64,000 nucleotides of DNA from Gentiana macrophylla (lineage: Eukaryota; Streptophyta; Magnoliopsida; Gentianales; Gentianaceae). The DNA lies in contig JAOBSW010000592.1 of the NCBI GenBank assembly GCA_026214975.1, positions 1-64,000 on the forward strand. The letters are read 5' to 3'. How positions within the stretch are numbered: the first letter of the stretch is position 1; each line of letters opens with the position of its first letter. The position numbers and the translations under genes are program-made. This document shows, piece after piece, positions 25,180-36,005 of this stretch. The notes below the pieces were generated by a model, which had not been told where the DNA came from, did no database searches, and was given only the letters and a program-made list of their open reading frames with translations.

Positions 25180-27142
25180 ATGAATCCAAATCCGACTGAA
25201 ATTTCCAATCCCGGTGAAAATCCTCTCTTCTCTATTCTTCCTCCCCACTTGATTGCTTCTATTGTCCCTAGTTTTGTCGAATCGCCCCCAACCGAGTATA
25301 ATATCTCTGGCTTGTCCGCACCGATACGTGCACTGAGGAGAACTTACGAGACTAAGAAAATGATGGCTTGCCATGCCATCGACTCCAAACTAAAGGATTC
25401 GGATATTACTGATATCTGTGATAGGTTTGGGTTAAATAAGAACATTTATGCCCCTATCCGACCCGCTCCTGGAAAGAGTCTGCTTTGCTCCTCTCGCTGG
25501 CATCGCATTTATTTATAAAGAACAGTTTGAATGCGGTCTCAGATTCCCTCTTCCTCCAGCTTTCCTGGAAATACTCCGATACTATGACCTGGGGCTTGGT
25601 CAGATAGTTCCCAATAGCATAAGGGCCATTACAGGTTTTTTAATTTGGTGTAGGTGTTTTGTCACCCCTTTTTCATTGCAACTGTTCAAAACCCTTTATC
25701 AATGTAAACAAGTTAAAAAAAGTCCTGGTTGGTACTGCTTTTGTAGAAGAACCGATAATTTGAGTGGGGTTCGCTTGATTAAGAAAATCGACCAATCTTT
25801 TTTCTCGATTGGAAAAACACTTCTTCTTCATCGTGCATAACACCATTAGGGATCTAGGTAAGTGTAATACCTCAACTAAGAACAGCGATGTGTTAGAGAG
25901 CAAAGCGGGTAAGAAATTGTTGAGTGATATTTGTGCATCCCCGATATATCTGGGTCTGAGACATTATAGCTCCAATCTAATTGATGCTACCCATCTTGAG
26001 ACTGCTGGCCCAGAACCTTATGTTGAGCTATCGGAGGAGAGATATAATTTGAGTAGGACTTATTATTTTTGTATATTTACATTTTTTTCTCCATGGTATT
26101 TCTTTAATCAAAATTTTTTTTTATTGGCACTTGCAGTGGCAAGCTTCACTGATATCATCCAGATTGCCGATGAGACATCACCTCCCCGCGGGCAGGGGGT
26201 ACTTGATCCTGGTGTTCGAGACCAATGTGCGGATCGATCGCTATGATCATTGGCGATCATCCCATTGAACCCTCAAATGATACAGATCTGGGTGATGATG
26301 ATTCTGAAGAGACCAATGATTTTAGGATTGTCTCTCACAACACTCTGGTAGAGACTACTGAGGAGACCAGGCATGCCTCAAAACGTGTTAGATCTCAAGA
26401 TCACACTGGTGGAGATGCTGGAGCCTCTGATCGAGCTCAAGGGGACAGATATTATTGGAAAGACTGGACAAACCAAGATCTGTCCAAATTTGTAAGATCA
26501 TTTTTCATAAGTAGCAACCCTTTTTTTTTTTTAAATCTTGCTCTGTGTACTCCTTTCCAGGGAGCCAAACTAGGTAAAGAGATCTTGTCCAGATTAAGGA
26601 GTTCTGCACAAGTTGAGGAAAACTTGGCCAAATCTTTATCAGAATGGAAGGCTAAATATGAGGATTTGTTGAGCACCTCTGCCTGGGAGAAGCGGCATTA
26701 TCTCGGACGAGTTGAAAGCCAAGTCTGATGAGTTCCAGGCAAATCTTGCCACCATTAATGAAGTCAAGTCGAGTTGGAGAAGATGGTGGCCACTCTTGAA
26801 AAGGAGAGGGATAACCTGAAAAGCAGGCTACCAGAACACATTGCTGAAGCTCTTGCTAATTACAGGAAGTCCGATGAGTTAGCCAATAACATCAAGATGC
26901 TTTTTGGCCCCATCATTTGGTTTGGGTACAATTCAGCGATTGAAGACATGAGAGCTGCTGGTCTATCTGTTGATGCGACCAAGCTTGCCCATTCGAGCTG
27001 GAACAGGACTGATGGATCCCAAATTTATGAGACTAGATTCAAAGAATTCACAGATGGAGTAGACCTGGTTTCCAAATATGGTAGAAAGCCTCCACCAACT
27101 GGATCATCCTCTCGGTCTGAAGCTCCCCTCAATTCGAAATGA
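25180..27142 (+). pseudogene. Antisense extra ORF of element B (putative gypsy type transposon domain)
   Basis: It starts at the ATG at 25180 (MNPNPTEISNPGE). A central segment with IYKEQFECGLRFPLPPAFLE, then LGLGQIVPNSIRAITGFLIW and a GWYCFCRR motif, matches the domain annotated as putative gypsy type transposon in plants. The C-terminal part is charged and coiled-coil-like (about 26570-26900). Two introns are credible: about 26053-26134, whose removal keeps frame, and about 26490-26561, with donor TTTGTAAGA and acceptor TTTCCAGG. Frame changes near 25475, 25815, 26235 and 26740 break the copy. Antisense ORFs at this place are known from Tat elements, and introns can persist there because they are not spliced from the genomic transcript. 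Function unknown. Confidence 0.75.
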
Positions 27143-27404
27143 GATCAATTAACTTGTAACTTTATTTCACTTTTGGTTTGAAAACATTGTTTGTTTTGTT
27201 GTTGCCTCCAAACTTTGGGGTACCTCCTGGCTTTCTGCGTAATTCTTACCATTTTACTGATTATTAAAATGTCCTTGTTTCTGTGCCTTGTGCTCTTTAT
27301 TGTGTCCTTATTTTGTCCCCCCTTAGGATGACATGTGATTGGCTTGGGTAGCCCTTGTCATTCTATGGTGTGCAACTTTACCTGAGGTTTTACAAACGAT
27401 TTGA
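27143..27404. other. Spacer between antisense ORF and tandem array
   Basis: T-rich sequence that would form the 3' untranslated region of the antisense gene. No other feature seen. Confidence 0.5.
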
Positions 27405-27928
27405 TTTCCCTACTTAATAGATTTTATCTCTCATAAAGAGTTTTCGACCTGACCTGAGATCTAGAATGAATGACATGACCTGAGGTCAATCAAACGATCT
27501 GATTTTTCAGACTTAATAAATTTTTCTCTTTTGAAGAGTTCCCGACCTGACCTGAGGTCTAAAATAAATGTCCTGACCTGAGGTCAATAAATGGTCTGAT
27601 TTTTCAGACTTGATAAATTTTTCTCTTTTTAAGAGTTTCCGACCTGACCTGAGGTCTAAAATAAATGACCTGACCTGAGGTCAATAAATGGTCTGATTTT
27701 TCAGACTTGATATATTTTTCTCTTTTTAAGAGTTTTCGACCTGACCTGAGGCCTAAAATAAATGACTTGACCTGAAGTCAATAAATGGTCTGATTTTTCA
27801 AACTTGATATATTTTTCTCTTTTTAAGAGTTTTCGACCTGACCTGAGGTCTAAAATAAATGACCTGACCTGAGGTCAACAAATGATCTGATTTGTCAGAC
27901 TTAACAAATTTTTCTCTTTCAAAGAGTT
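27405..27928. repeat. 97-bp tandem repeat in element B, five copies
   Basis: The motif CGACCTGACCTGAG occurs at 27445, 27543, 27640, 27737 and 27834, a period of 97-98 bp. Each unit holds inverted GACCTGACCTGAGGTC-like elements. Tandem arrays at this site, downstream of integrase, are characteristic of Retand-like Tat elements. Confidence 0.95.
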
Positions 27929-28028
27929 CATGATAGAAATATATTACAGCCATGATAAATTCAATGGTTCAACATAAATTCAAAATACATAACATACTTG
28001 CAAAAGTAAAAAACGATTGTCACTTGCC

Positions 28029-29105
28029 TTAAACATAAAATTTCTTCAGATTAACCGCATTCCAACTTCTAGGAATGGTTTTCCCTTTGCAATCAGCTAA
28101 TTGGTATGCTCCTCCTCCGTGCACCTTGATGATCTGATAAGGACCCTCCCAGTTAGGACCAAGGTTTCCGCTTGGTTCCTGCCTGTTGATCTCATTTTTG
28201 CGCAACACCAGATCGCCAATCTTAAAATAGCGTTGTTTCACCTTGGAGTTGTAATACTGGGAAACCTGTTGCTTATATTTAGCCATCCGGATTAGAGCAA
28301 CATCTCTTTTCTCTTCCATCTCATCCTTGGTGTGCCTTATTTCCTCTTCCTGGATCTGGTCATTATGTAGCGTGGTTCTGGGAGATGGCAGCCCAATTTC
28401 TGCTGGAATAACAGCTTCACACCCGTAGGCCAATGAGAATGGGGTTTCATGTGTTGACGTATTTGGGGTAGTCCTATAAGCCCAAAGAATGTTTGGGAGA
28501 TGCTCCACCCAGTGCTTTCCCTCTTGTTCCAGCCTCTTTTTCAAACCAAGCTTGATCTGTCTGTTAGTTTGTTCCACCTGACCATTTGCCTGGGGGTGAC
28601 CAACAGAGGTGAAATGCTGTTTTATGCCTAACTCTGTACACCATTCCTGAACTCCACTGTCTTCAAATTGGGTACCGATGTCTGAAATTATAGTCTTTGG
28701 TATCCCATACCTGCAAATCAGATTTTTCCACAAGAATTTTTGGATCTGTTTGGCTGTGATAGTGGTTAATGGTTCAGCCTCCACCCATTTAGTGAAATAG
28801 TCCACAGCCACTACTAAGAACTTGTAATTTCCTGGTGCTGTTGGGAGTGGTCCCACCAGATCGACACCCCATTGATCAAAGGGCCAGGCTGCAATGACTG
28901 GAACCAAATTTTCAGATGGTCGATGGGATAGATTACCATGGACTTGACATGACCTGCACGCCAAGACTAATTCCTCTGCATCTTGCTGCATTTTAGGCCA
29001 ATAATAGCCAAACAACCTGCATTTCCTGGCTAATTCCCTTGATCCCATATGGTTTCCACAGATCCCAAGATGAATTTCTCTCAATAGATAATTGCCTTCT
29101 TCCAC
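28029..29105 (-). CDS. Element B integrase
   Basis: An open frame of 358 codons entered by frameshift from RNase H (the first codon is GTG, so it is a polyprotein segment and not a separate start). The N-terminal HHCC zinc finger is visible (HLGICGNH, then CRSCQVH). The DDE core has its three acids: Asp in WGVDLVGPLP, Asp in SDIGTQF (SDNGTQF is usual) and Glu in ANGQVEQTNR. The C-terminal part contains GDLVLRK and a WEGPY motif and ends NLKKFYV. Integrase joins the LTR DNA copy to the host chromosome in the nucleus. The length is normal and all catalytic residues are present. Confidence 0.93.
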   Translation of the reverse strand: MEEGNYLLREIHLGICGNHMGSRELARKCRLFGYYWPKMQQDAEELVLACRSCQVHGNLSHRPSENLVPVIAAWPFDQWGVDLVGPLPTAPGNYKFLVVAVDYFTKWVEAEPLTTITAKQIQKFLWKNLICRYGIPKTIISDIGTQFEDSGVQEWCTELGIKQHFTSVGHPQANGQVEQTNRQIKLGLKKRLEQEGKHWVEHLPNILWAYRTTPNTSTHETPFSLAYGCEAVIPAEIGLPSPRTTLHNDQIQEEEIRHTKDEMEEKRDVALIRMAKYKQQVSQYYNSKVKQRYFKIGDLVLRKNEINRQEPSGNLGPNWEGPYQIIKVHGGGAYQLADCKGKTIPRSWNAVNLKKFYV

Positions 29106-30096
29106 AGTAACACAACGTAGCCAAGGAGATATGAATGATTTCCTGCATACAATATATCATTGAATAAGGAATACCTGCGGATAAGCACTGAATTTTGCGA
29201 GCTTGACCTCGGTCTTCTGGTAACTGGCCATGTTTTAAGTATGATACAATGGTATCCATCCATGTTTCCCTTTGTGTGACCGGTTGCACCTCTGGAATTT
29301 CATAGCTACGTTGGTTTAACTGCTCTATGAGAACCTTCTTGTCTGATAAGAAATTAGAGGCCAACTTAGACAGGGCATCTGCTCTGGTATTTTGTGATCT
29401 GGAGACCTGCTCCACATGTACTTCTTGAAACTGGTTTATAAGTGATTGGGATAGAGATAAATACTTCTTCATGGGTTCCTCTTTCGCTTCATAATTTCCT
29501 TTGATGTGGTTCACCACCAACTGAGAGTCACTGTAAACTTTGAGCTGCTTAACCCCCAACTTTAGAGCTAAGTTCAAACCGGTAATTAGCGCTTCATATT
29601 CAGCTTCATTATTGGTTGCCTGGAAATTAAAGTGTAAAGCATAGGGGAACTCTTCACCTCTTGGACTTATGAGGAGGAGACCTGCTCCTGACCCATTCTT
29701 GCTGGATGCTCCATCAACGAACAATTTCCATTGACCTGATTCTTTTGGATTCACTTGTTGATCAATAGAGATTGAATTTTCTTTTGCCAGGAAGTCTGCC
29801 AGGGCCTGTGCTTTCACAGCTGTTCGTGGTCTATAATCTAGATCATAACCTGCCAATTCTACTACCCACTTGGCTAAACGACCTGAGTTATCGGGCCTGC
29901 TCAAAATTTTCTTCAGTGGCTGATCGGTCAAGACGATGACTGGATGACTCTGGAAGTAAGACCTCAGTTTCCTGGTTGCGTGTACCAATGCTAGTACCAA
30001 CTTTTCTGCATCTGAGTACCTCACTTCGGGTCCATGTAAGGCCATGCTTATGTAGTAAATTGGCTTCTGAAATGTGTCCTGCTGCCTAACCAACAC
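28993..30096 (-). CDS. Element B RT connection, RNase H and second RNase H
   Basis: An open frame of 367 codons. The first part (KPIYYISMAL, YSDAEKLVLALV, LTDQPLKKIL) is the gypsy RNase H region next to the RT thumb. The second part is a complete second RNase H: Asp in LFVDGASS, Glu in NNEAEYEALI, Asp in VYSDSQLVV and a late Asp in NTRADALSKL. This dual arrangement is typical of Tat elements, which carry an archaeal-like RNase H. The domain removes the RNA template after reverse transcription. The frame drifts out of the integrase frame near 29100-29170 through small indels. Confidence 0.92.
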   Translation of the reverse strand: MLVRQQDTFQKPIYYISMALHGPEVRYSDAEKLVLALVHATRKLRSYFQSHPVIVLTDQPLKKILSRPDNSGRLAKWVVELAGYDLDYRPRTAVKAQALADFLAKENSISIDQQVNPKESGQWKLFVDGASSKNGSGAGLLLISPRGEEFPYALHFNFQATNNEAEYEALITGLNLALKLGVKQLKVYSDSQLVVNHIKGNYEAKEEPMKKYLSLSQSLINQFQEVHVEQVSRSQNTRADALSKLASNFLSDKKVLIEQLNQRSYEIPEVQPVTQRETWMDTIVSYLKHGQLPEDRGQARKIQCLSAGIPYSMIYCMQEIIHISLATLCYCGRRQLSIERNSSWDLWKPYGIKGISQEMQVVWLLLA

Positions 30097-30109
30097 GGCA
30101 CTAATGGCT

Positions 30110-31142
30110 TCATGACAAACTGATAGATAAAGGTACAGAACCTCTCCTTCCTGAGGGGAGGCTAGAGTTGGTAACTCTAACGAGATATTTTTTCGAGATC
30201 ATTAAAGGCTTCTTGACAATGTCCCCAATGAAAGCGGTGAAGCTTTCCTTAAAGTCTTGAAGAAAGAAAGCAGCATGCCTTTGTCTTCTGAAGCGTGAAA
30301 GGAATCTGTTCAACACTGCTAGTCTTCCTGTTAACCTTTGAACCTCCCTGATACTGGTAGGAGGTGGCATCATTTTCAAAGCATCCAAATTGTCCGGATT
30401 GGCCCTGATCCCATCTTTAGAGATCATATAACCCAAGAACTTTCCAGATCTGACCTCGAATGTGCACTTCTTTGGGTTCAGTTTCATCTTGGATGTTCGA
30501 AGCACCTTGCAAACTTTTCTCACATCTTGTAAATATTGATCTAAAGACCTGCTTTTGATCAGTAAGTCATCAACATAGACCTCCATAGACTTGCCTATCT
30601 GATCTTGGAAAATTCGATTAACTGCTCTTTGGTATGTGGCTCATGCATTCTTCAGCCCAAACGGCATGGTCACATAATAATACGTGCCAAATTCTGTTAT
30701 AAAGGCCGTTTCTTCTGCGTCCTTCAGGTCATGAATATACGGTGATACCCTTTATACGCATCCAAGAACCCGAAAATTTCAAAACCCACAATCGAATCCA
30801 CCGACCTATCAGTTTGGGGAGGTGTAAGCTATCTTTAGGGCAAGCCTTATTTAAATTCGTAAAGTCTACACACATTCTCCATGATCCATCGATTTCTTTA
30901 CTAAAACCGGATTGGCAAGCCATTCTAGGTAAACCACTTCCTTGACAATTCCTGCTTGTTTCAACTTGGCTGCCGTATTCGATGACTGAGATCCTTTCTG
31001 GTGCAAAATGCCTCTTCTTTTGACGAACTGGGATTCTGTTCTGATCCACATTCAAACTATGTACTATGAATTCTGGTGATAAACCAGGCATATCATCCGT
31101 CTTCCATGCGAAAACATCAGAATACTCTCTCGGCGAGTGCAT
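30110..31142 (-). pseudogene. Element B reverse transcriptase, broken
   Basis: The N-terminal half holds SWRMCVDFTNLNKACPKDS; the C-terminal half holds the catalytic YVDDLLIKS (about 30556-30582), then KKCTFEVRSGKFLGYMIS. A TGA stop (minus strand, 30641-30643) replaces a Gly codon in the conserved LKNAGATYQR-type motif. Frame changes occur near 30730-30860, in the finger and palm region, and near 31000. The RT of this copy cannot be made from one frame. The catalytic Asp pair is retained. Confidence 0.9.
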
Positions 31143-31144
31143 TA

Positions 31145-31830
31145 ATGCTCTCTTATGGGTGCAGGATCCATGATCCTATACTGACCACCGATTCGGTTCC
31201 TGATTCCCGATCGGGGATGACTCGGTCTGATCTGCAGTTGCCCAAGTTTTTTCTTCTTCTGGCAACAATTCTTCAAGAACTACCTGTTGAACCAACTGTT
31301 TTTCGCCAACCACAGATGTGTAACAGCTCCTGGCTGTTTCCACATCTCCTTTAATTTCGACCGATCCCAAGCCGACTGGAAACTTCATGCTGTTGTGAGC
31401 CGGTGAGATAACCGCTCGTAGATCAATGATGGCGGTCTTCCCATGATGACATTGTGCGGCTGAAGGTGCTTTAACCACAATGTAATGTACCATGAGGGTC
31501 CGCTTACGAGGTAATTTACCATAGGTTGTGGGTAATGTGATCATACCCCACGGGGTGGATAGGCGGGCGGCAAATCAAAGCGATGGTGTAGACACGGTGT
31601 TAAGCTGGAATCTTTTAACTTCATGGCCGGGAAAGCCTGTGATACAAGATGTTAACAGCACTTCCTGTATCGACGCAAATCCTCTTCACCCAGTTTTTGT
31701 TGATCACGGCCTCAATGACCAGACCTTTGTTATTGATGATGACGCCGGTAGTGGATCCTCTGGTCCATACCTTACCTCTCCTGACACCTTTAGACGTTTA
31801 CCAGAATTCCGATCTTGACTCGTTTGACTC
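31145..31830 (-). pseudogene. Element B aspartic protease region
   Basis: The minus strand encodes the active-site loop CVDTGSAVNILY at about 31640-31674, followed by stops. A later open piece (31176-31544) carries the TAIIDLRAVIS segment that follows protease in Tat elements. The protease would release the structural and enzymatic proteins from the polyprotein. The frame is interrupted at least twice. Confidence 0.78.
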
Positions 31831-32021
31831 TTGAGCTTGTTTCCTCTCTCTTCTGCATTACTTCGCCTGGGACCTCCCATGATTGTGTTAATCGTATTTA
31901 CCGGACGGTTATCAATTTGTCCGTCCTGGTCTGGGGATGGGTGTCTATGCCTTCCCTATTCGTTATTCCTGCCCCTCTCGTTCTGGTGTGGTCCCCTTCT
32001 AAATTCTCTGCGCCCCCTGGG

Positions 32022-33334
32022 CTATTCGTTACGAGATTTGTCCACAACCTCATCAAGTTGTCCTTCCATGACTGCTGCGTCTATATCCCTGATTAATTCC
32101 CTGCATGACTCTGTGTCGTGATCAACATCCTGGTGGAATTTACAGAACTTGGTCTGATCTCTCTTTTCTCTGGGTCCCTTCATAGGGAATGGAGTCCTGG
32201 CTATGCCTTTACGTTCCATGATGGCGAGAACTTGTTCTCATGATCTGTTCAACGGAATCATGTCTCTGTCCTGCAGAGCGCCTCATTTGCCCAACCTGTC
32301 GGTTATGGGTGCCTGCACCCTATCCCAAACTGATTTGCGCTTTTTATCGGATTTCTCCTCTATTTTTTCCTTTCTGTGATTTCCTTTCTCCAACTCGCGC
32401 TTGGCACGATTAGCTTCCTCACCCTGACAATGTTTAAAAGCGATGGCCAAGCATTCTTCCATAGTTTTGGGGTTTTTCCCATTTAACTTAGCGTGTAGCC
32501 GCCCTTCTCGTAGTCCTGCTACGAATGAGGCTACCAGAAATCGGTCATCCACATCAGCCACCTGAGTTGACTCCGCGTTAAACCTCTTTATGAATTGCAG
32601 AACCGTTTCGTCGGATTTTTGCTTAATGGTGAGCAAATGGGTACATTCCTTTGAAAGCGGTGCAAAGCAACAATAAACATGCTCATGAACTTCTTTGTCA
32701 AAACTGTAAAGCTGGTGATAGATCTGGACGGTAGCTTATTGAACCAGTCCCTAGCCCTTCCAGAAAGGAGTGCCGGAAAAGCTTTGCATTTCATTTCATC
32801 AGGGGCATTGTATAATTGCATATGCGCTATGTATTGATGCATATGATCATACGGGTCTCTGGTTCCATCATACGGACTGATTTTGGGTATCTTAAAACCT
32901 CTGGGACAGGGGTGTGCTTCAATGTGCTCTGCAAAGGGCGAAGCAAGATGAAATTCATCCTCTTCGTCTTTTAACATCGCATCCAACTCAGCTCTTGCAG
33001 CCTCATCAGCGTGACGGGCTTTGCTCTTAACAACTTGATCACTGGATTCTGCCGCTTCCTTATGACCACTCCTGTTTTCTGAAGATAATTGCTTTTCTTC
33101 TCCAACAGCATCTACCTTTTCCTTCCCTTTTCTCACACTTTCAAAAAGGACCTGAAAGTCTTCATCTCCCATTGTCTTTAAAGCATCCTCTAGGAGTTGT
33201 TTCGCCATTTCCTTCGTACTGGATTGATCTTCTGGTTGCTTTTCCGGATTTTTCATTGGATCTTGATCTATATTTTCTTGATTACGCGAGGTCTCTGCGT
33301 GATTCTTCTCTTGTTGAGTTTTTTTCGATTTCAT
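32022..33334 (-). pseudogene. Element B gag, in three broken frames
   Basis: I place the start at the ATG at 33334 (MKSKKTQQEKNH); frames opening further upstream rely on a TTG inside the PBS. The first piece has a charged N-terminal region, then ISPYDGTRDPYDHMHQYI and GRARDWFNKLP, the capsid part of gypsy gag. It shifts frame near 32590-32636 into a piece with TVLQFIKRFN and VASFVAGLREGRLH. After stops at about 32220-32280, a third piece carries the zinc knuckle CKFHQDVDHDTESC, of the Cys-His-His-Cys form usual in Tat elements. Gag would form the virus-like particle in the cytoplasm. Confidence 0.9.
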
Positions 33335-33378
33335 ATCTGCTACTCTGTAATTCGTCACTAGAAGCAAAAATGGCCCTC

Positions 33379-33390
33379 CTTCTAGCGCCA
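33379..33390 (-). promoter_or_regulatory. Primer binding site of element B
   Basis: One base from the 5' LTR, the minus strand reads TGGCGCTAGAAG. The TGGCGC start is common in Tat and Athila elements; I do not assign the tRNA. Confidence 0.75.
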
Positions 33391-33391
33391 A

Positions 33392-33976
33392 TGATCGAGT
33401 CCTGAATCAAACTGATGAACAAACGGGTCTTTCTTACTCTAGGATTATACATAGAATAGTAGTTATTTTTCTTATGGAGTGAACTTCCTGAATAAGCTGC
33501 CTACGTATCCAAGTATATGCTTGGAATCAAGTCCAACCGTAGTTCGGTGATTGTTATGGTGATAATGGGGCTAATGGGCGGTTATATCAACCCCCCACGC
33601 CTCACGTTCAGTCATGACTGCTCTTTACTCAGATGAGTATGTCCTCGATCTGCCTCATCTCGTCGGGGACTGCCGCCTGGCACAGTCGCCTTCTTCTTAC
33701 AGTCGGGACCTCCACGATCGACTTTTTCCTTCGATCGTCGAGACACGCCCTAGCCTGGTCAGCCTTCTTTCTCGCCGTGGGGACCTCCCACGATCGACTT
33801 TTTCCTTCCGGTCGAGAGACACCTTACGGCTGGTCGGTCTTCTTCTTACAGTGGGGACACCTTACGATTATCCTTCCTCCGATGCGGTGGAAACGGATCG
33901 GGTATAGTTCTATCTATTTTGTTTGTTCGGTTGCCGTCCGTGTTTTGATGTGGGCTGATCCGGTCACGCCCAATCA
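33392..33976 (-). repeat. 5' LTR of element B (585 bp)
   Basis: Homologous to 24332-24846. The extra length comes from an additional copy of a unit of about 70 bp containing GACTTTTTCCTTC and GTCGAGAGAC. Confidence 0.93.
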
Positions 33977-34080
33977 TAATACAAGTAATATACAATAAGT
34001 GGATCGAGAAGACGACAGAAAAAGAAACGCAAGATTCACACCAACTGCGCCAAAATACCAAGTGCTTATACATTCTGATC

Positions 34081-35460
34081 AAATAAATCTACACACATTT
34101 TCTTCCTAAAGTCCTCAATCCGCTCAGGAACCACATCTTTCAAGCTGTCGGAGATCATCACAGAGAACTCGATGTGCTTCAACATGTACACCCCACAATC
34201 GCCGCTGCATGACAAAATACACAATAGTACTTAAATATATGTATATATTAAAAAGATAAAAATCGTGAAATTTTTAATTAATCGCAATGTTAACCTACCT
34301 GACTGGCATCTGTGGAACGTACTCTTGGTCCGTCCTTTTTACTTCAAATGATGACGTGTTGCCCTTTTCACCATTGGTTGGTTACGACATTTAGGGTTCT
34401 CAGACAACACCATAGGTAGAAACCTTGCCAAGTGTCTTATAATGTCATCAACATTGTCTTCATTGCCAGTTCCGTAGAGACAATCGATCGTTGTTATCTT
34501 CCATGCAGGAATGTCAATTTCCAAGAGAAGATAATGATCTGCACTGGCAATATGCCATGGTAAAAGTACCGTCGTTTGTGGTGTCCAAGATCTGGTACGA
34601 TCCTTTTAGACCTTCGGGCACCATCGGAATAATACTAGTGGCATTTTTTATCCATTCAGATATAACATGGTAAAAGATTTGAGTGCAAGCGGTATAAGCC
34701 ACCTTCATATTCTTTTTATAGCAATCCGGACGTAACAACATACGACGCTTCAATATATCTATAAAGGCATCGACATGCTACACGTGAAAATGTATGAATT
34801 AGTCATAAGCTATTCAAATTAACAGTAAGGTATGAAAAACAATATGTAAAATTATAGTCGCATACATTTGTCAACAGTGGTTTTAGTGGGGTCCTCAATA
34901 TATACCAAAACTCAACATCAGTTGGATACCCGAGAGGCGTGCCTCCAACAACATCGATTCCATATGGTATTGATTAATCGCTAGTTTAGGCAAATCTTTA
35001 GGCACATGTTCCCCTCGTTCCTTCGCTTCTTCTTTCGCCTTCTTAATATTTTCATATATTATCATCTCGTTGGCGACCCAAACTTCAAATCTTTAGGCTT
35101 GTCGATGTCAACCTTCCTACTCGGAGTATCCCTTGATTCTTGTAGCTGTGTTACTTTCTTAGGAATTTCCCACATGCCTCATTTCTCACAAAGAAGAACG
35201 TTGTGCAGTCGATCTCATCCCTATACGCCTTGCCTCTCTTGCCACAAGTCTCTTATCTCCCCTTCCAACCCCCTCCTTATACCTAGCATTTCTTGTTGGC
35301 CTAAAGGCGTGCAAGTGCCTGTGCTTGGGATTTCCGGATTCACATCAACATTCACTTCACTTAACCGACCAGTCTCAGGATAGCTACCAAGATCGAATTC
35401 TCGACAAGGCAGTTCTAGTTCTCCACACGACAACGACGTGTCATCACTCATTTCACCTGG
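34081..35460 (-). pseudogene. Ulp1-type (C48) cysteine protease gene within element A
   Basis: Minus-strand exons read, in order: an acidic N-terminal part (from about 35460), a segment with YPTDVEFWYILRTPLKPL (about 34890-34950), an exon with LKRRMLLRPDCYKKN and DHYLLLEIDIPAWKITTIDC (34298-34777), and a last exon with GDCGVYMLKHIEF (34081-34206). The catalytic triad of Ulp1 proteases fits: His in DHYLLLEI, Asp in TTIDCLYG, then Gln and Cys in PQMPVSGDCGVY. The Gln-Cys motif forms only after removal of the intron at about 34207-34297 (donor CAGGTAGGT, acceptor ATGCAGC). One frame change lies near 34575 and others in the N-terminal part. Ulp1 enzymes cleave SUMO. Transposon-borne forms are common in MULE and related plant elements. 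Confidence 0.75.
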
Positions 35461-35993
35461 GCCAAGAGGTGTGGGTTTGATTGGCTCGGCCTCGGTCTGA
35501 GAGCATCCTGTATGTGTCCCACCCCGGGACGGTGATGACTGCTCAACATTACTACGAGTTGCCTGAAAATTAAATAGAATGATATGAATTTAAATTTAGG
35601 GTAACAAAACAACTATGAAGTTCGTATTTACAAGCTCATTCATACCTGATTCTGAGCAGGTTCTGTATCGTGGCCTCAAGGTGTATCAGTCTCGATGATG
35701 CCTTATGGAATTGACACAGCACCCTGAGAGACTCGTGGCTATGTGCCAGCCTGGGACTGGGATGACGGATTACCAGCCTATTGATAATTCAAATTCATGT
35801 GTTAACAATATAAATACGGCTGTCAAATACATATGTGCAAGATAATTCATACATGTCTACTGATCTGGTTTGCTAACCATTTGACAAATCAGCAGGTATA
35901 GTAGATCCTTGAATCTCCATCAAGAAATAGATTATGAAGAACAAGAACATAAAGGTGTAAAACGGAAGAAGAACGTAGAACAGAAGCCTTAAT
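35461..35993. other. 5' leader region of element A
   Basis: Between the PBS and the Ulp1-like gene. Short broken frames with donor- and acceptor-like sites; no family motif recognised. Confidence 0.45.
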
Positions 35994-36005
35994 GCTCCGA
36001 TACCA
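35994..36005 (-). promoter_or_regulatory. Primer binding site of element A
   Basis: The minus strand reads TGGTATCGGAGC, one mismatch from the standard complement of plant initiator Met tRNA, and directly abuts the 5' LTR. Confidence 0.9.

Larger units (their letters stand above)
24332..33976 (-). mobile_element. Element B: Ty3/gypsy LTR retrotransposon, Tat lineage, 9645 bp
   Basis: LTRs at 24332-24846 and 33392-33976 start and end TG...CA and are flanked by the 5-bp duplication TAATA (24327-24331 and 33977-33981). On the minus strand the order is 5' LTR, PBS, gag, protease, RT, RNase H, second RNase H, integrase, 97-bp tandem array, antisense extra ORF, PPT, 3' LTR. The order RT-RH-INT defines Ty3/gypsy. 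The second (archaeal-like) RNase H and the antisense ORF before the 3' LTR are hallmarks of the Tat group, including Retand-like elements. Several frameshifts and a nonsense codon in RT show that this copy is not autonomous as written. It lies wholly inside element A, so it is younger than A. Confidence 0.93.

Noticed and set aside
31528..32121. Plus-strand frames of 90 codons or more opposite protease and gag of element B
   Set aside because: Antisense shadows of the coding strand; no domain.
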